Below are positions 41,584-50,274 of a stretch of DNA of 64,000 nucleotides, piece by piece (the stretch's first letter is position 1; each line of letters opens with the position of its first letter). The position numbers and the translations under genes are program-made. This DNA comes from QGON01 sp963691905 (GTDB lineage: Bacteria > Pseudomonadota > Gammaproteobacteria > Chromatiales > Chromatiaceae). A model generated the notes under the pieces. It worked only from the letters and a program-made list of their open reading frames with translations, ran no database searches and had not been told where the DNA came from. The stretch is taken from assembly GCA_963691905.1 (NCBI GenBank), contig OY829893.1:1054001-1118000 (forward strand), read 5' to 3'.

Positions 41584-42164
41584 TTGTAGAATGCGGTGAC
41601 AATTTGGCTTTAGCCCGTCAGGGCGTGTAACTGTTTTAGATCCAAGCCAATGCAAACAAGACACTATTCGTCGGCCACCACGCCGAGTCCCCATCCAGGT
41701 TTATGGTGTCCGGCTTCGCCAGTCCCATGGCTTGGCCAATCAGCAGAATATCAATAAAGAGGCCTTCCACTTCCTTTTGTACTCGGTGAATCCGGCAGCC
41801 TCCTGTGCGTCCATTCAGATAGAGTGAACTAACTGAACCCCCGCCATCTCTTCTCTAGTCTATATCTTCCCAAAGATCAGAAGTACCTTCCCTTCGTTCT
41901 CTGAAATCGATCAATAGCAACTCAATCAAGGCATGGAAAAGTGAATCTTTTTCCCTGCCTGCACGGTTTTATTTCCTAGAACGCGATGGCATAAGTCTAT
42001 TTTTTTACCCATTTTTGGGAAAAATCAAGAGCTTAATCTCACTTCTTCGGGAGGCAAAAAAAATGTGTGCGCTGATACCGGGAGAAGTGTGAACTGACGA
42101 CTGAAGAAGTCCTGCTATGGCACCGATATTCTGGGTAACGGAAATATAATCAGCAGGTGCAGCC
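41584..42164. other. Non-coding region inside the island (581 bp)
   Basis: No gene with a plausible start and composition is visible on either strand. Many stops in all frames suggest decayed sequence rather than a regulatory RNA, but nothing specific can be named. Confidence 0.45.
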
Positions 42165-42917
42165 ATGAAAGTCTTACATATCATCTTCGCAATGCCAGTC
42201 AGGAAGAGTGCCAGATACGCTGCAACACTGAAATATGCAGATTCCATACTAAACAGGTGCAAAATCGTACATTTGGTTGCTAGCCTGTTTGTGGTGACCC
42301 CTGTTGCTGCGGCAGAGCCTTATGTTCTTGCAGCAGCAAATAATTACACTCATTCCGTGACCACTCAGTGGGGGCAAACCATTCAAGTGTATGATACAAA
42401 GCGTTTGCTGGATGAGGTCGAATTACTTGCCGGTCAAGCCGTGATACTCGAATCGAATCCTGACTACTACGATTCACTTTCGCCCGATCTCCTGCTCAGC
42501 CTGGCAAAACGCATAGATGACCTGGATCCATCAATCAGACCCTTGGTTCAGAAAGAGGCAATCAGCATATTGGAAAATGATGTGGATAGAATGCAGGACA
42601 GTGAAAGTCCACTTCTCGATGCAAGCCTTACAGAACTTAAATCCACACTGCAATATGCACATCGACAATATGATATTACTATCGATTCCTCTCTCAATAG
42701 TCAGTCACAGACATTTGTCGACCCAACGGATGAAAGCGAAGCTGTCAGCGATAGTGGAGAGATTTCATTGGATGATGTGGCCGCACAACTCGAAAAACAG
42801 GGGATAGATCCCTATGCCAAGGAGGCGAGACCCTATTATTGTGCGATGGGAATCGAGGGGCTCAGCACTATGGGTGTCTATTATGTTTCCTTCTGCTCGA
42901 AACTGGCATCTCGATAG
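42165..42917 (+). CDS. Hypothetical secreted protein
   Basis: The protein has 250 residues and is not recognised. After a basic N-terminus there is a hydrophobic stretch ending TPVAAAEP, probably a signal peptide. The rest is helical and acidic (AKRIDDLDPSIRPLVQKEAISILENDVDRM), with a C-terminal ARPYYCAMGIEGLSTMGVYYVSFC containing two Cys that could form a disulfide. Composition is more AT-rich than the flanking core genes. It sits between the conduit locus and the RAYT remnant. Confidence 0.6.
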   Translation: MKVLHIIFAMPVRKSARYAATLKYADSILNRCKIVHLVASLFVVTPVAAAEPYVLAAANNYTHSVTTQWGQTIQVYDTKRLLDEVELLAGQAVILESNPDYYDSLSPDLLLSLAKRIDDLDPSIRPLVQKEAISILENDVDRMQDSESPLLDASLTELKSTLQYAHRQYDITIDSSLNSQSQTFVDPTDESEAVSDSGEISLDDVAAQLEKQGIDPYAKEARPYYCAMGIEGLSTMGVYYVSFCSKLASR

Positions 42918-42942
42918 GGAAATGAAATATGCGGAAACGCTG

Positions 42943-42965
42943 AAATAGGGGACGCACCACGTTTT
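42943..42965. repeat. Left REP arm of the RAYT element
   Basis: AAATAGGGGACGCACCACG plus a T-run is the exact inverse of the arm at 43328-43350 (23 bp). These are REP-type palindromic ends flanking the transposase remnant. Confidence 0.85.
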
Positions 42966-43256
42966 TAGTCAACTATCTCAGTTTTTTCGCGGTCTCCCCG
43001 GCTTACCCAGAACCACACGCCTTGCCAGTATATTTCTGCGCCATTCTTAAAACACTCGTTCCCTAACGCATAATCCCCATTTGTCGCCTTTCGGATTTCA
43101 TCAACCATGCAGTCCGTTTTCTTGGCATATTTCTGCAACTACTCGAAGGTAGAATCTGTGATCAGCTTATGTGAAGAAATATGGCTGGCGATTATTGCCC
43201 CTTTGAATTACATGATGGGGTACGCCGGGTAGCGTTATACGAGGTCGTTTTGGCAT
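42965..43256 (-). pseudogene. Decayed REP-associated tyrosine transposase (RAYT)
   Basis: From ATG 43256 the minus strand reads MPKRPRITLPGVPHHVIQRG and NNRQPYFF, the N-terminus of RAYT/Y1 transposases, then hits a stop. In other frames downstream it reads RFYL and YAKKTDCMVDEI, then IRKATNGDYALGNECFK and REKTEIVD, the family's middle and C-terminal motifs. About two thirds of the normal length is missing, and the catalytic HUH/Tyr region is lost, so it is dead. Inverted repeats flank it. Confidence 0.8.
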
Positions 43257-43327
43257 GATGTCGATCCTCCGTGACCAATTTTTCCATTTACTGTATTTTA
43301 CCTTACCAAACATCAACCGATATGAGG

Positions 43328-43350
43328 AAAACGTGGTGCGTCCCCTATTT
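43328..43350. repeat. Right REP arm, overlapping the DUF58 start
   Basis: AAAACGTGGTGCGTCCCCTA and three further T match the left arm in inverse orientation over 23 bp. The arm contains two in-frame GTG codons (43333 and 43336) that can start the DUF58 gene, with GAGG at 43324-43327 as a ribosome-binding site. Confidence 0.85.
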
Positions 43351-44658
43351 TCCACGACCCCGGATCGTAACTCGCTCTATCTTGTTCTGATCTTGCTGGT
43401 TCTGGCACTGCTCACCGCTTTTCAGCCGGTGCTCGGGTTGGTTTGGAAGGGAGCAGCAGCACTATTGGTTGCCACGATGGTGCTCGATTTTTTTCAGGCG
43501 CGGCGTATCGTTCCACCAAAGTTGACCCGCCGGGTGCGTGGCAGTATTCCGGTGGGAGTATGGTCGCCGGTGGAACTGCAGCTGGAGAATCTCAGTGGTC
43601 AGGGTCTCAGCCTGGTGGTACATGATTTTCATCCCCCTGATTATGGGGTGGAAGGGCAGCCCCGTGAATTTAAGCTTCCTGCAGGCCGCTCGGCGACACT
43701 GGCTTATAGGATCCTCCCTGAGCGTCGGGGAGATGGTCACTTCAACGGCAGTGATATCGTTCTTCATTCACCACTGCGCCTCTGGCGCCGCAAGATACAT
43801 CTGCCGCTGCAGGAGACTGTGCGGGTCTTTCCCAACTTCCGCGAGATTGCCCATTTCGCCCTGCTAGCCACCGATAATAAGTTGAGCCAGCTGGGTGTGC
43901 GCCACCGACGGCGGCGGGGAGAGGGGAGCGATTTTCATCAACTGCGGGAGTATCGCGCAGGTGACACCATGCGGCAGATCGACTGGAAAGCGAGTTCCCG
44001 CTACCGTCGCCTGATCTCCAAGGAGTATCAGGACGAACGGGATCAACAGCTTGTCTTTTTGCTGGATTGTGGACGCCATATGCGTCACATGGATGGAGGC
44101 GGTGCCCATCTCGACCATGCACTCAACGCCATGCTGCTGCTCGCTTATGTGGCGGCAAGACAGGGGGACGCGGTGGGTTTTCTCGCCTTTGGCGGGGAGA
44201 ATCGGTGGCAACCACCGGCCAAAGGGGGTGATCTGATCCGCCGTCTATTGGATCGCACCTACGATCTCGACTCGACGCTGGAGGCGGCGGATTACATGGC
44301 GGCTGCCCGTGAACTGAACTCCCTGCAGCGCCGGCGGGCGTTGGTGATTCTGATTACCAACAGCCGCGATGATGATCGTGCCGAACTCTCCCGTGCCCTG
44401 GCCTTGCTCACAAGGCGGCATCTGGTGGTGGTGGCTGATCTACGGGAGACTTCCCTGGATGAGACGTTGTCACAGCCGGTACAGGGTTTTGAAGGTGCAC
44501 TGGCTTTTCAATCGGTGGTCGACTATCTCTCAAGCCGATCCCTGACTCATGATAGTCTACGTCATCAGGGGGCGCTGTTGCTCGATACCGTGCCAGGCAA
44601 ACTCCCGGTGGAACTGGTCAATACCTACCTGGATGTAAAGGCGACAGGGGTGTTGTGA
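43333..44658 (+). CDS. DUF58-domain protein, displaced partner of MoxR
   Basis: This 441-residue protein has two N-terminal membrane helices (SLYLVLILLVLALLTAF and a following one), a beta-rich middle part and the DUF58 core DFHQLREYRAGDTMRQIDWKASSR. A von Willebrand-like region follows (VFLLDCGRHM, ALNAMLLLAYVAARQGDAVGFLAFG). DUF58 proteins normally follow moxR. Here the ancestral start position appears as ACG (43354, TTPDRN) and translation probably starts at GTG 43333 or 43336 within the REP arm, adding VVRPLFS. The frame is open to 43255. Confidence 0.85.
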   Translation: MVRPLFSTTPDRNSLYLVLILLVLALLTAFQPVLGLVWKGAAALLVATMVLDFFQARRIVPPKLTRRVRGSIPVGVWSPVELQLENLSGQGLSLVVHDFHPPDYGVEGQPREFKLPAGRSATLAYRILPERRGDGHFNGSDIVLHSPLRLWRRKIHLPLQETVRVFPNFREIAHFALLATDNKLSQLGVRHRRRRGEGSDFHQLREYRAGDTMRQIDWKASSRYRRLISKEYQDERDQQLVFLLDCGRHMRHMDGGGAHLDHALNAMLLLAYVAARQGDAVGFLAFGGENRWQPPAKGGDLIRRLLDRTYDLDSTLEAADYMAAARELNSLQRRRALVILITNSRDDDRAELSRALALLTRRHLVVVADLRETSLDETLSQPVQGFEGALAFQSVVDYLSSRSLTHDSLRHQGALLLDTVPGKLPVELVNTYLDVKATGVL

Positions 44659-44712
44659 TCCGCCTGTTCAACTTATACTGAGACCTGACTCCCCCAAGTG
44701 ATTGTGAGAACC

Positions 44713-45474
44713 ATGGAATCATCACCGGAAAAAGGCAAAAAACGCAGGCGCGGTATCTATCTGCTGCCAAACCTGTTTACCACAGCGACACTGTTTTCCG
44801 GTTTTTACGCCATCCTCGCTGCCATGAATAATCGCTTTGAACCGGCGGCTGTGGCGATCTTCGTAGCGATGCTGATGGATGGCCTCGATGGACGTGTGGC
44901 ACGCATGACCAATACCCAGACGGAGTTTGGTGCCGAATACGACAGTCTGGCGGATATGGTGGCCTTTGGGCTTGCGCCGGCACTGGTGATGTATCTTTGG
45001 GCACTCACGAGCCTGGGAAAAATTGGCTGGATTGCCGCTTTTGTCTATACCGCCAGTACCGCGTTGCGCCTGGCGCGCTTCAATACCCAGATAGGTGTTG
45101 CCGACAAGCGCTATTTTCAGGGGCTGCCCAGTCCTTCTGCAGCCGCTATTCTCGCGGGCGCGGTCTGGCTCGGCGTGGATTATGGGATGAGCGGTGAAAG
45201 TCTGAGCTGGACTGCGGCGGTATTGACCCTGTTGACCGGCCTGTTGATGGTCAGTAACTTTCGCTACAACAGCTTCAAAGAGATCGACTTTCACGGCAAG
45301 GTCCCTTTCATTGTGATTGTCGCGGTGACCCTGAGTTTTGCCATCGTGCTTACCCATCCGCCATCAGTGCTGTTTGCGCTGTTCCTGATCTATGCCGTCT
45401 CCGGTCCCGTGTTGACACTGACCCAACTGCGAAGCAGGCGGGCGGAACGATCCAACCTGTCGGATGAGAAGTAG
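44713..45474 (+). CDS. pssA: CDP-diacylglycerol-serine O-phosphatidyltransferase
   Basis: This 253-residue integral membrane enzyme makes phosphatidylserine, the precursor of phosphatidylethanolamine. The CDP-alcohol phosphotransferase motif DGLDGRVAR...EFGAEYDSLAD is complete, and about seven helices follow. ATG 44713 gives a basic N-terminus (KGKKRRRGIYLLPNLFT); a GTG at 44698 is in frame. In related gammaproteobacteria pssA lies between ilvC and leuA; here leuA follows, but DUF58 precedes it. Confidence 0.95.
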   Translation: MESSPEKGKKRRRGIYLLPNLFTTATLFSGFYAILAAMNNRFEPAAVAIFVAMLMDGLDGRVARMTNTQTEFGAEYDSLADMVAFGLAPALVMYLWALTSLGKIGWIAAFVYTASTALRLARFNTQIGVADKRYFQGLPSPSAAAILAGAVWLGVDYGMSGESLSWTAAVLTLLTGLLMVSNFRYNSFKEIDFHGKVPFIVIVAVTLSFAIVLTHPPSVLFALFLIYAVSGPVLTLTQLRSRRAERSNLSDEK

Positions 45475-45788
45475 AAAAACCTGCGGGGTCGAATTTCATG
45501 GCTTGGCATACCCTAAAGCATGCGCTATATTCGACTTACCTTCATCGGAAACTGATAGATGATCTCTTTCGCGCGCAAACAGCAGATTACCGCATCCCTT
45601 CATGGGGCGGGTGACGCGCGCCTGCCTGGTTTCCTTTTTAGCCTGCTGCTGCGACTGCTGCCCTGAGGGGCATACATGAGCGCGCCCCGGCGGGGGCCGA
45701 AATAACACGCAACAGCAGAGCATTCCAAACAGATTAGATTCAAATCCCGATTCAGCCTCTATCCGGCGATCGTGGTTGGAGCAGAACT
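45475..45788 (+). promoter_or_regulatory. leuA leader region with attenuator-like structure
   Basis: After the leucine-rich leader peptide (45559-45666) comes a GC-rich hairpin, GCCCCGG/CGGGGGC (45684-45696). CAGCAG at 45713-45718 then follows and can pair with the Leu codons CTGCTG. Ribosome position on the leader could thus switch RNA pairing before leuA. There is no classic T-run, so the exact mechanism is unclear. Confidence 0.5.
45559..45666 (+). CDS. Leucine-rich leader peptide upstream of leuA
   Basis: This 35-codon ORF has the C-terminus LPGFLFSLLLRLLP, with five Leu among six residues just before Pro and the stop. All five of those Leu codons are CTG. Its place 122 bp before the first leucine-pathway gene is what a ribosome-mediated attenuator requires. 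It is not similar to E. coli LeuL beyond the Leu run. CGGAAA precedes ATG 45559. Confidence 0.6.
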   Translation: MISFARKQQITASLHGAGDARLPGFLFSLLLRLLP

Positions 45789-47339
45789 ATGAATAACCCA
45801 GACAGATTGATCGTTTTCGATACCACCCTGCGTGATGGTGAGCAGAGTCCCGGCGCCTCGATGACCAAGGACGAGAAGGTTCGCATCGCCAAAGCACTGG
45901 AGAAGATGCGGGTGGATGTCATCGAAGCGGGTTTCCCCATCGCCAGTGCCGGAGATTTTGACGCTGTAAAAGCTGTGGCTGAGATGGTGCGGGATTCCAC
46001 CATCTGTGGATTGGCCCGTGCCCTGGACAAGGATATCGACCGTGCCGGTGAGGCGTTGAAACCCGCCAATTCGGCACGTATTCACACCTTCATCGCCACC
46101 TCGCCGATCCATATGGAGCAGAAGCTGCGTATGCAGCCCGATCAGGTGGTCGAGCAGGCGATACGCGCGGTGAAGAGAGCCCGTCAGTACACCGACAACG
46201 TGGAGTTCTCCGCCGAGGATGCCGGTCGTTCCGAGATCGACTTTCTCTGCCGTATATTCGAAGCGGTGATCGATGCCGGTGCCACAACCCTCAACGTGCC
46301 AGATACCGTGGGCTATGCCGTACCGCACCAGTTCGGCGAAATGATCCGGACCCTGCGCGAGCGTATCCCTAACTCCGATAAGGCGATTTTCTCTGTGCAC
46401 TGTCACAACGATCTCGGACTTGCGGTCGCCAATTCGCTGGCGGCGGTGGACAACGGGGCGCGGCAGGTGGAGTGCACCATCAACGGCCTTGGTGAAAGAG
46501 CAGGCAATGCCTCGCTGGAAGAGATTGTGATGGCGGTGCGCACCCGCGCCGATGTTTTCCCCTGCAGCACCAACATCGATACCACCCAGATCGTCAGCAG
46601 CTCCAAGCTGGTCTCCAATATCACCGGCTTCCCGGTGCAGCCCAACAAGGCGATCGTCGGCGCCAACGCCTTCGCCCATGAGGCGGGCATCCATCAGGAC
46701 GGTGTGCTCAAATCACGCGAGACTTACGAAATCATGCGCGCTGAAGATGTAGGCTGGAGCCATAACCGCATGGTCCTCGGCAAGCACTCCGGCCGCAATG
46801 CGTTCCGTGTCCGTCTGGAGGAGCTCGGTATCAGCTTCGAGACGGAGGAGGACCTTAACTCGGCCTTCACCCGTTTCAAGGATATCGCCGACAAAAAGCA
46901 TGAGATCTTTGATGAAGACCTGCAGGCGCTGGTGACCGATGCAAGGTCCAAGGCGGAGAACGAGCGGGTGAAGCTGGTCTCCCTCAAGGTCTGCTCGGAA
47001 ACCGGTGAGACCCCCCACGCCAACATAGTGATCTGTGTCGATGGCGAAGAGTTGGCCGACAGTGCTGCCGGAGGTGGTCCCGTAGATGCGGCATTCAAGG
47101 CGATCGAGGCCCTGGTGGAGAGTGGCACCGAACTGCAGCTCTATTCGGTCAACAACATCACCAGCGGCACAGACGCTCAGGGTGAAGTGACCGTGCGACT
47201 GGAAAGGGACGGTCATATCGTCAATGGTCAGGGGGCGGATACCGATATCGTCATCGCCTCCGCCAAGGCCTATATCAACGCGGTCAACAAGATCCTGGAA
47301 CCCATGGAGAAGGCACATCCCCAATCCGGGGATGTGTAA
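45789..47339 (+). CDS. leuA: 2-Isopropylmalate synthase
   Basis: This 516-residue enzyme condenses acetyl-CoA with 2-ketoisovalerate in leucine synthesis. The N-terminal signature DTTLRDGEQSPGASM, the metal site HCHNDLGLAVANS, NAFAHEAGIHQDG and a C-terminal LeuA regulatory domain (about 390-510, for leucine feedback) are all present. GGAG lies nine bases ahead of ATG 45789. A leader peptide upstream suggests additional control by leucine supply. Confidence 0.98.
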   Translation: MNNPDRLIVFDTTLRDGEQSPGASMTKDEKVRIAKALEKMRVDVIEAGFPIASAGDFDAVKAVAEMVRDSTICGLARALDKDIDRAGEALKPANSARIHTFIATSPIHMEQKLRMQPDQVVEQAIRAVKRARQYTDNVEFSAEDAGRSEIDFLCRIFEAVIDAGATTLNVPDTVGYAVPHQFGEMIRTLRERIPNSDKAIFSVHCHNDLGLAVANSLAAVDNGARQVECTINGLGERAGNASLEEIVMAVRTRADVFPCSTNIDTTQIVSSSKLVSNITGFPVQPNKAIVGANAFAHEAGIHQDGVLKSRETYEIMRAEDVGWSHNRMVLGKHSGRNAFRVRLEELGISFETEEDLNSAFTRFKDIADKKHEIFDEDLQALVTDARSKAENERVKLVSLKVCSETGETPHANIVICVDGEELADSAAGGGPVDAAFKAIEALVESGTELQLYSVNNITSGTDAQGEVTVRLERDGHIVNGQGADTDIVIASAKAYINAVNKILEPMEKAHPQSGDV

Positions 47340-47351
47340 CAGCCGGGATCC

Positions 47352-48101
47352 ATGGAAGAGGCCCGACGCAAAGCCTATCTGACAGCGATGGGGGTCACGG
47401 TGTGGCAGCGCCGTGATCCTCCGGCTGCGGTTGTCCCGGAGACGATGGTGTCAGAGACAGAGTCTCTGCCGACCCCTGAACCGACTGCCGGTGAGCGTTC
47501 CGCTGTGGAGACAGCCGCAACAGCGCCGATGGTCGAGTCCGCTACGGATCAGTGGAGCGATCTACGGGCGCGTGTAAGCGCTTGCTCCGCCTGTAGTCTA
47601 CGGGCCGGCTGCACCCAGACCGTATTTGGTGTTGGCAATACCCAGGCTGACCTGCTGATCATCGGGGAGGCGCCCGGCGCGGATGAGGATCGGCAGGGTG
47701 AACCCTTCGTCGGCCCGGCCGGGCAGCTGTTGAATGCGATGTTGCTGGCGATGGGGTTTCGGCGGGAAGAGGTGTTCATTGCCAATATCCTCAAGTGCCG
47801 CCCGCCCAACAACCGTGATCCCAAGCAGGATGAGGCGTTGCAGTGCGAGCCTTTTCTGCGGCAGCAGATCGCCCTCATCCAACCCAAGGTGATCCTCTCC
47901 GTGGGACGCATCTCCGCCCATAATCTGCTCAAGACCGATATTCCTGTCGGTCGTTTGCGAGGCCGGATCCACAATTTTGGTGAGTCTGCCACTCCGCTGG
48001 TCGTGACCTATCATCCCGCCTACCTGCTGCGTTCACCGGAGCAGAAGGCAAAATCCTGGCAGGATCTGCAATTGGCATTATCCCTGCTGCGCGAACAGTG
48101 A
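47352..48101 (+). CDS. Uracil-DNA glycosylase, family 4 (Fe-S type)
   Basis: The protein has 249 residues. A variable Pro/Glu-rich N-terminus precedes the catalytic domain. That domain has CSACSLRAGC (two cluster cysteines), GEAPGADEDRQGEPFVGPAG, IANILKCRPPNNRDP (further Cys), a cluster Cys near LQCEPFL, and TYHPAYLLR. It excises uracil from DNA. It follows leuA by 12 bp and ends as GTGA overlapping rimI, an order common in this group (udg-rimI). Confidence 0.93.
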   Translation: MEEARRKAYLTAMGVTVWQRRDPPAAVVPETMVSETESLPTPEPTAGERSAVETAATAPMVESATDQWSDLRARVSACSACSLRAGCTQTVFGVGNTQADLLIIGEAPGADEDRQGEPFVGPAGQLLNAMLLAMGFRREEVFIANILKCRPPNNRDPKQDEALQCEPFLRQQIALIQPKVILSVGRISAHNLLKTDIPVGRLRGRIHNFGESATPLVVTYHPAYLLRSPEQKAKSWQDLQLALSLLREQ

Positions 48102-48562
48102 GCGCGCAACTTGATGAACCGCTGCTCAACCTCCGGCCCATGGCCCAGTCGGATCTCGATGAGGTATTGGCACTTGAGGAGCTGGTCTACGAGTATCCCT
48201 GGAGCATGGGTATCTTCAGAGACTGCCTGCGGTCAGGCTACTCTTGTTGGGCGCTCAGTCTCAATGAGAAGATTATCGGCTACGGTGTCATGTCGGTTGT
48301 ACTGGATGAGTGTCATCTGCTCAATATCTGTGTCCATCCCGAATATCACGGCTTGGGGTTTGGACGAAAGATTGCCGACCGGCTGTTGAAGCTGGCCAAA
48401 CAGCGCGGGGCCGACACTGCCTTTCTCGAGGTGCGAATCAGTAATCGAAGCGCACTGAAACTCTATGAGCGTATCGGTTTCTGCGAGGTGGGTTTGCGCC
48501 GCGGCTACTATCCTGCCGCCAAGGGGCGGGAAGATGCGATGGTGATGGCGTTGCCGCTTTGA
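48098..48562 (+). CDS. rimI: Ribosomal protein S18-alanine N-acetyltransferase
   Basis: This 154-residue GNAT enzyme acetylates the N-terminus of ribosomal protein S18. Acetyl-CoA loop HPEYHGLGFGRKIADRLL, upstream ICV strand, EVRISNRSALKLYERIGF and the C-terminal RRGYYPAAKGREDAMVM are all typical. GTG 48098 overlaps the stop of the glycosylase. Confidence 0.94.
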   Translation: MSAQLDEPLLNLRPMAQSDLDEVLALEELVYEYPWSMGIFRDCLRSGYSCWALSLNEKIIGYGVMSVVLDECHLLNICVHPEYHGLGFGRKIADRLLKLAKQRGADTAFLEVRISNRSALKLYERIGFCEVGLRRGYYPAAKGREDAMVMALPL

Positions 48563-48617
48563 GGTGGGGTAACAAGACCCTATGGTGTGCTGTGCGCACT
48601 ATGACCCTTTATGAATC

Positions 48618-49271
48618 TCAGGCACTCATGTCGATCAACACAGGGTCTGGTTGGTCGGCGGACTGTACCGTTATCAGTCGGTCGATGCCTCTGGCAGTTG
48701 AAGACGGCTGTTGATTGCCTGCTTCTGTCTCTCCCTGTGACTGTTCCCTGGCAATCTCCACCCGTGCCTGGGCCGCCATTGCGGTTGCCTGCATAGCCAC
48801 GCGGCGATCCTGGCTGGAGGGATCGGCGGGGGCCAGCGCCGCCTGGCGTATCGTCTCCGCTTTCTCCAGTGTCTGTTGCGGGTCGCTCTCCCTGGAGGAA
48901 TCGATACTCACTTCGCCGCCGATCGCGTAGCGATTGCCGTCCGGGCCGACTTTGTAGTCGAACTGGGCGCCACCACGGGCGAATTGTCCCGCCGCAGCGA
49001 GGTGCGCAAGTTCATGGGCTCTGACGGCCTGGTCCCGGCTTTTCAGCTCCTGTACCAACCGTAGTTCAGCTGTGCCTAGTTCATCGGTGGTCTGTGACGG
49101 CTTTGGCTCATTGGTGGAAACGGTTTTTTCGTCACTCCGGGAGGATCGGTGGGGGAAGCCCGAAACCTGTTGCGTCCCTTCGGCAGACGTTTCGCTTTCC
49201 GCCTGTTGGTGCCGTATCTGCGGCGTCAACGCAGGGTTCAAAGAAGTGGCGGCGGCCGTTGGTTCGATCAT
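48618..49271 (-). CDS. Putative metalloprotease, CJM1_0395/SprA-related family
   Basis: The protein has 217 residues. A polar, Ser/Thr/Glu-rich N-terminus precedes the conserved block RAHELAHLAAAGQFARGG, containing an HExxH-like HELAH, then GPDGNRYAIGGEVSID and DPQQTLEKAETIRQAALAPADPS. These match a family annotated as putative metalloproteases of unknown function. No signal peptide is seen. The frame is open to 49520, but ATG 49271 is the first sensible start. Confidence 0.78.
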   Translation of the reverse strand: MIEPTAAATSLNPALTPQIRHQQAESETSAEGTQQVSGFPHRSSRSDEKTVSTNEPKPSQTTDELGTAELRLVQELKSRDQAVRAHELAHLAAAGQFARGGAQFDYKVGPDGNRYAIGGEVSIDSSRESDPQQTLEKAETIRQAALAPADPSSQDRRVAMQATAMAAQARVEIAREQSQGETEAGNQQPSSTARGIDRLITVQSADQPDPVLIDMSA

Positions 49272-49479
49272 AGCAATGGTGGAGTCCGGAGAAGATCTAC
49301 CCCGAGTATAGAGAAATCTGCGGGATCCATCTCTTGATGCCTGTTCGTTTACGAATGATATTCGCCCCACCGCTTCTTTTTCTTTTCCTTGCGCAACCTG
49401 ACCTCGTATTCCCTTCCATATGACCAAGATTAACCTAGAATAAAAACTCAGCACTGGAAATAGTGTGGAGGAACACGAT

Positions 49480-50040
49480 ATGGGCGCCGGCGTAATCCCC
49501 TTTGCTGTAAGCGACTGCAAAGTCTACTTTTTGTTCCAAACTACCTTTACCGGCAGAAAGACAGGCTATCTTATTGATTTCGGGGGCGGCCTGGGTGTGG
49601 ATGAAGACTACCGGGAGACCGCTATTCGGGAGTTTATCGAAGAAACCGAAACGATGTATTTCTCCGATGATCTACAGCAGGCAAGTCGCTCTGTTGAAAG
49701 GGTCATGAATCAGACTCCAATTGTTGAGGCCCTGTTTGATGAGACACTCTCGGTTCATCCAGACTGGTGGTGTAGGCGGGCGCCTGGAAATCCTCTCAAC
49801 CCCCAACGGTGGAAAACGTTCTTTATCGAATTTCCGTACCGGGATATCGAAGCGCTTAACCGGGAATGGGAGGCCGACAGGGTAGATCGGTTTAAGAAAC
49901 GACGCGAGTTGGTTTGGGTGGCTGCGGGCAAGCTACTCACTATTTATGAAAATGCCCCAAACATGTTGTGGAAACGCGTGCGACAATTGGAAAATGCAAC
50001 AGAGACTGTTCGCTCTATCCTGCAGAGCAAAGCGTCTTGA
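49480..50040 (+). CDS. Nudix-family hydrolase
   Basis: This 186-residue protein has a Nudix box GGLGVDEDYRETAIREFIEE, in which the last conserved Gly of the motif is replaced (ETE-T). The catalytic Glu residues are intact. Such enzymes cleave nucleoside-diphosphate-linked compounds; the substrate is not predictable. GGAGGA seven bases ahead sets ATG 49480, so a GTG at 49465 is unlikely. It diverges from the metalloprotease-like gene. Confidence 0.8.
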   Translation: MGAGVIPFAVSDCKVYFLFQTTFTGRKTGYLIDFGGGLGVDEDYRETAIREFIEETETMYFSDDLQQASRSVERVMNQTPIVEALFDETLSVHPDWWCRRAPGNPLNPQRWKTFFIEFPYRDIEALNREWEADRVDRFKKRRELVWVAAGKLLTIYENAPNMLWKRVRQLENATETVRSILQSKAS

Positions 50041-50274
50041 TTTACCCCAACTGATCCCCTTGTTTCCGATCAATATCGTTGTCTGAGGTGACGAAAAGCA
50101 TTTTCCCGCCAGGCGATTTTCTACTGACAGATTCGGACAGGAAGTTTCTACGCAATTCACCCTAAAGTCCCGGGGAAATAAGCCGATAGCAGTTCTGTTA
50201 GACCTGATTGCCGCAGGGGCGTGATCAAAAATGAGCAACGTCCTCTGCGATCCACCACTCTGGAGAATTTGCAG

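Noticed and set aside
41494..41694. 66-codon minus-strand ORF after the OB-fold gene
   Set aside because: Overlaps the coding 3' end, with no family resemblance or start signal.
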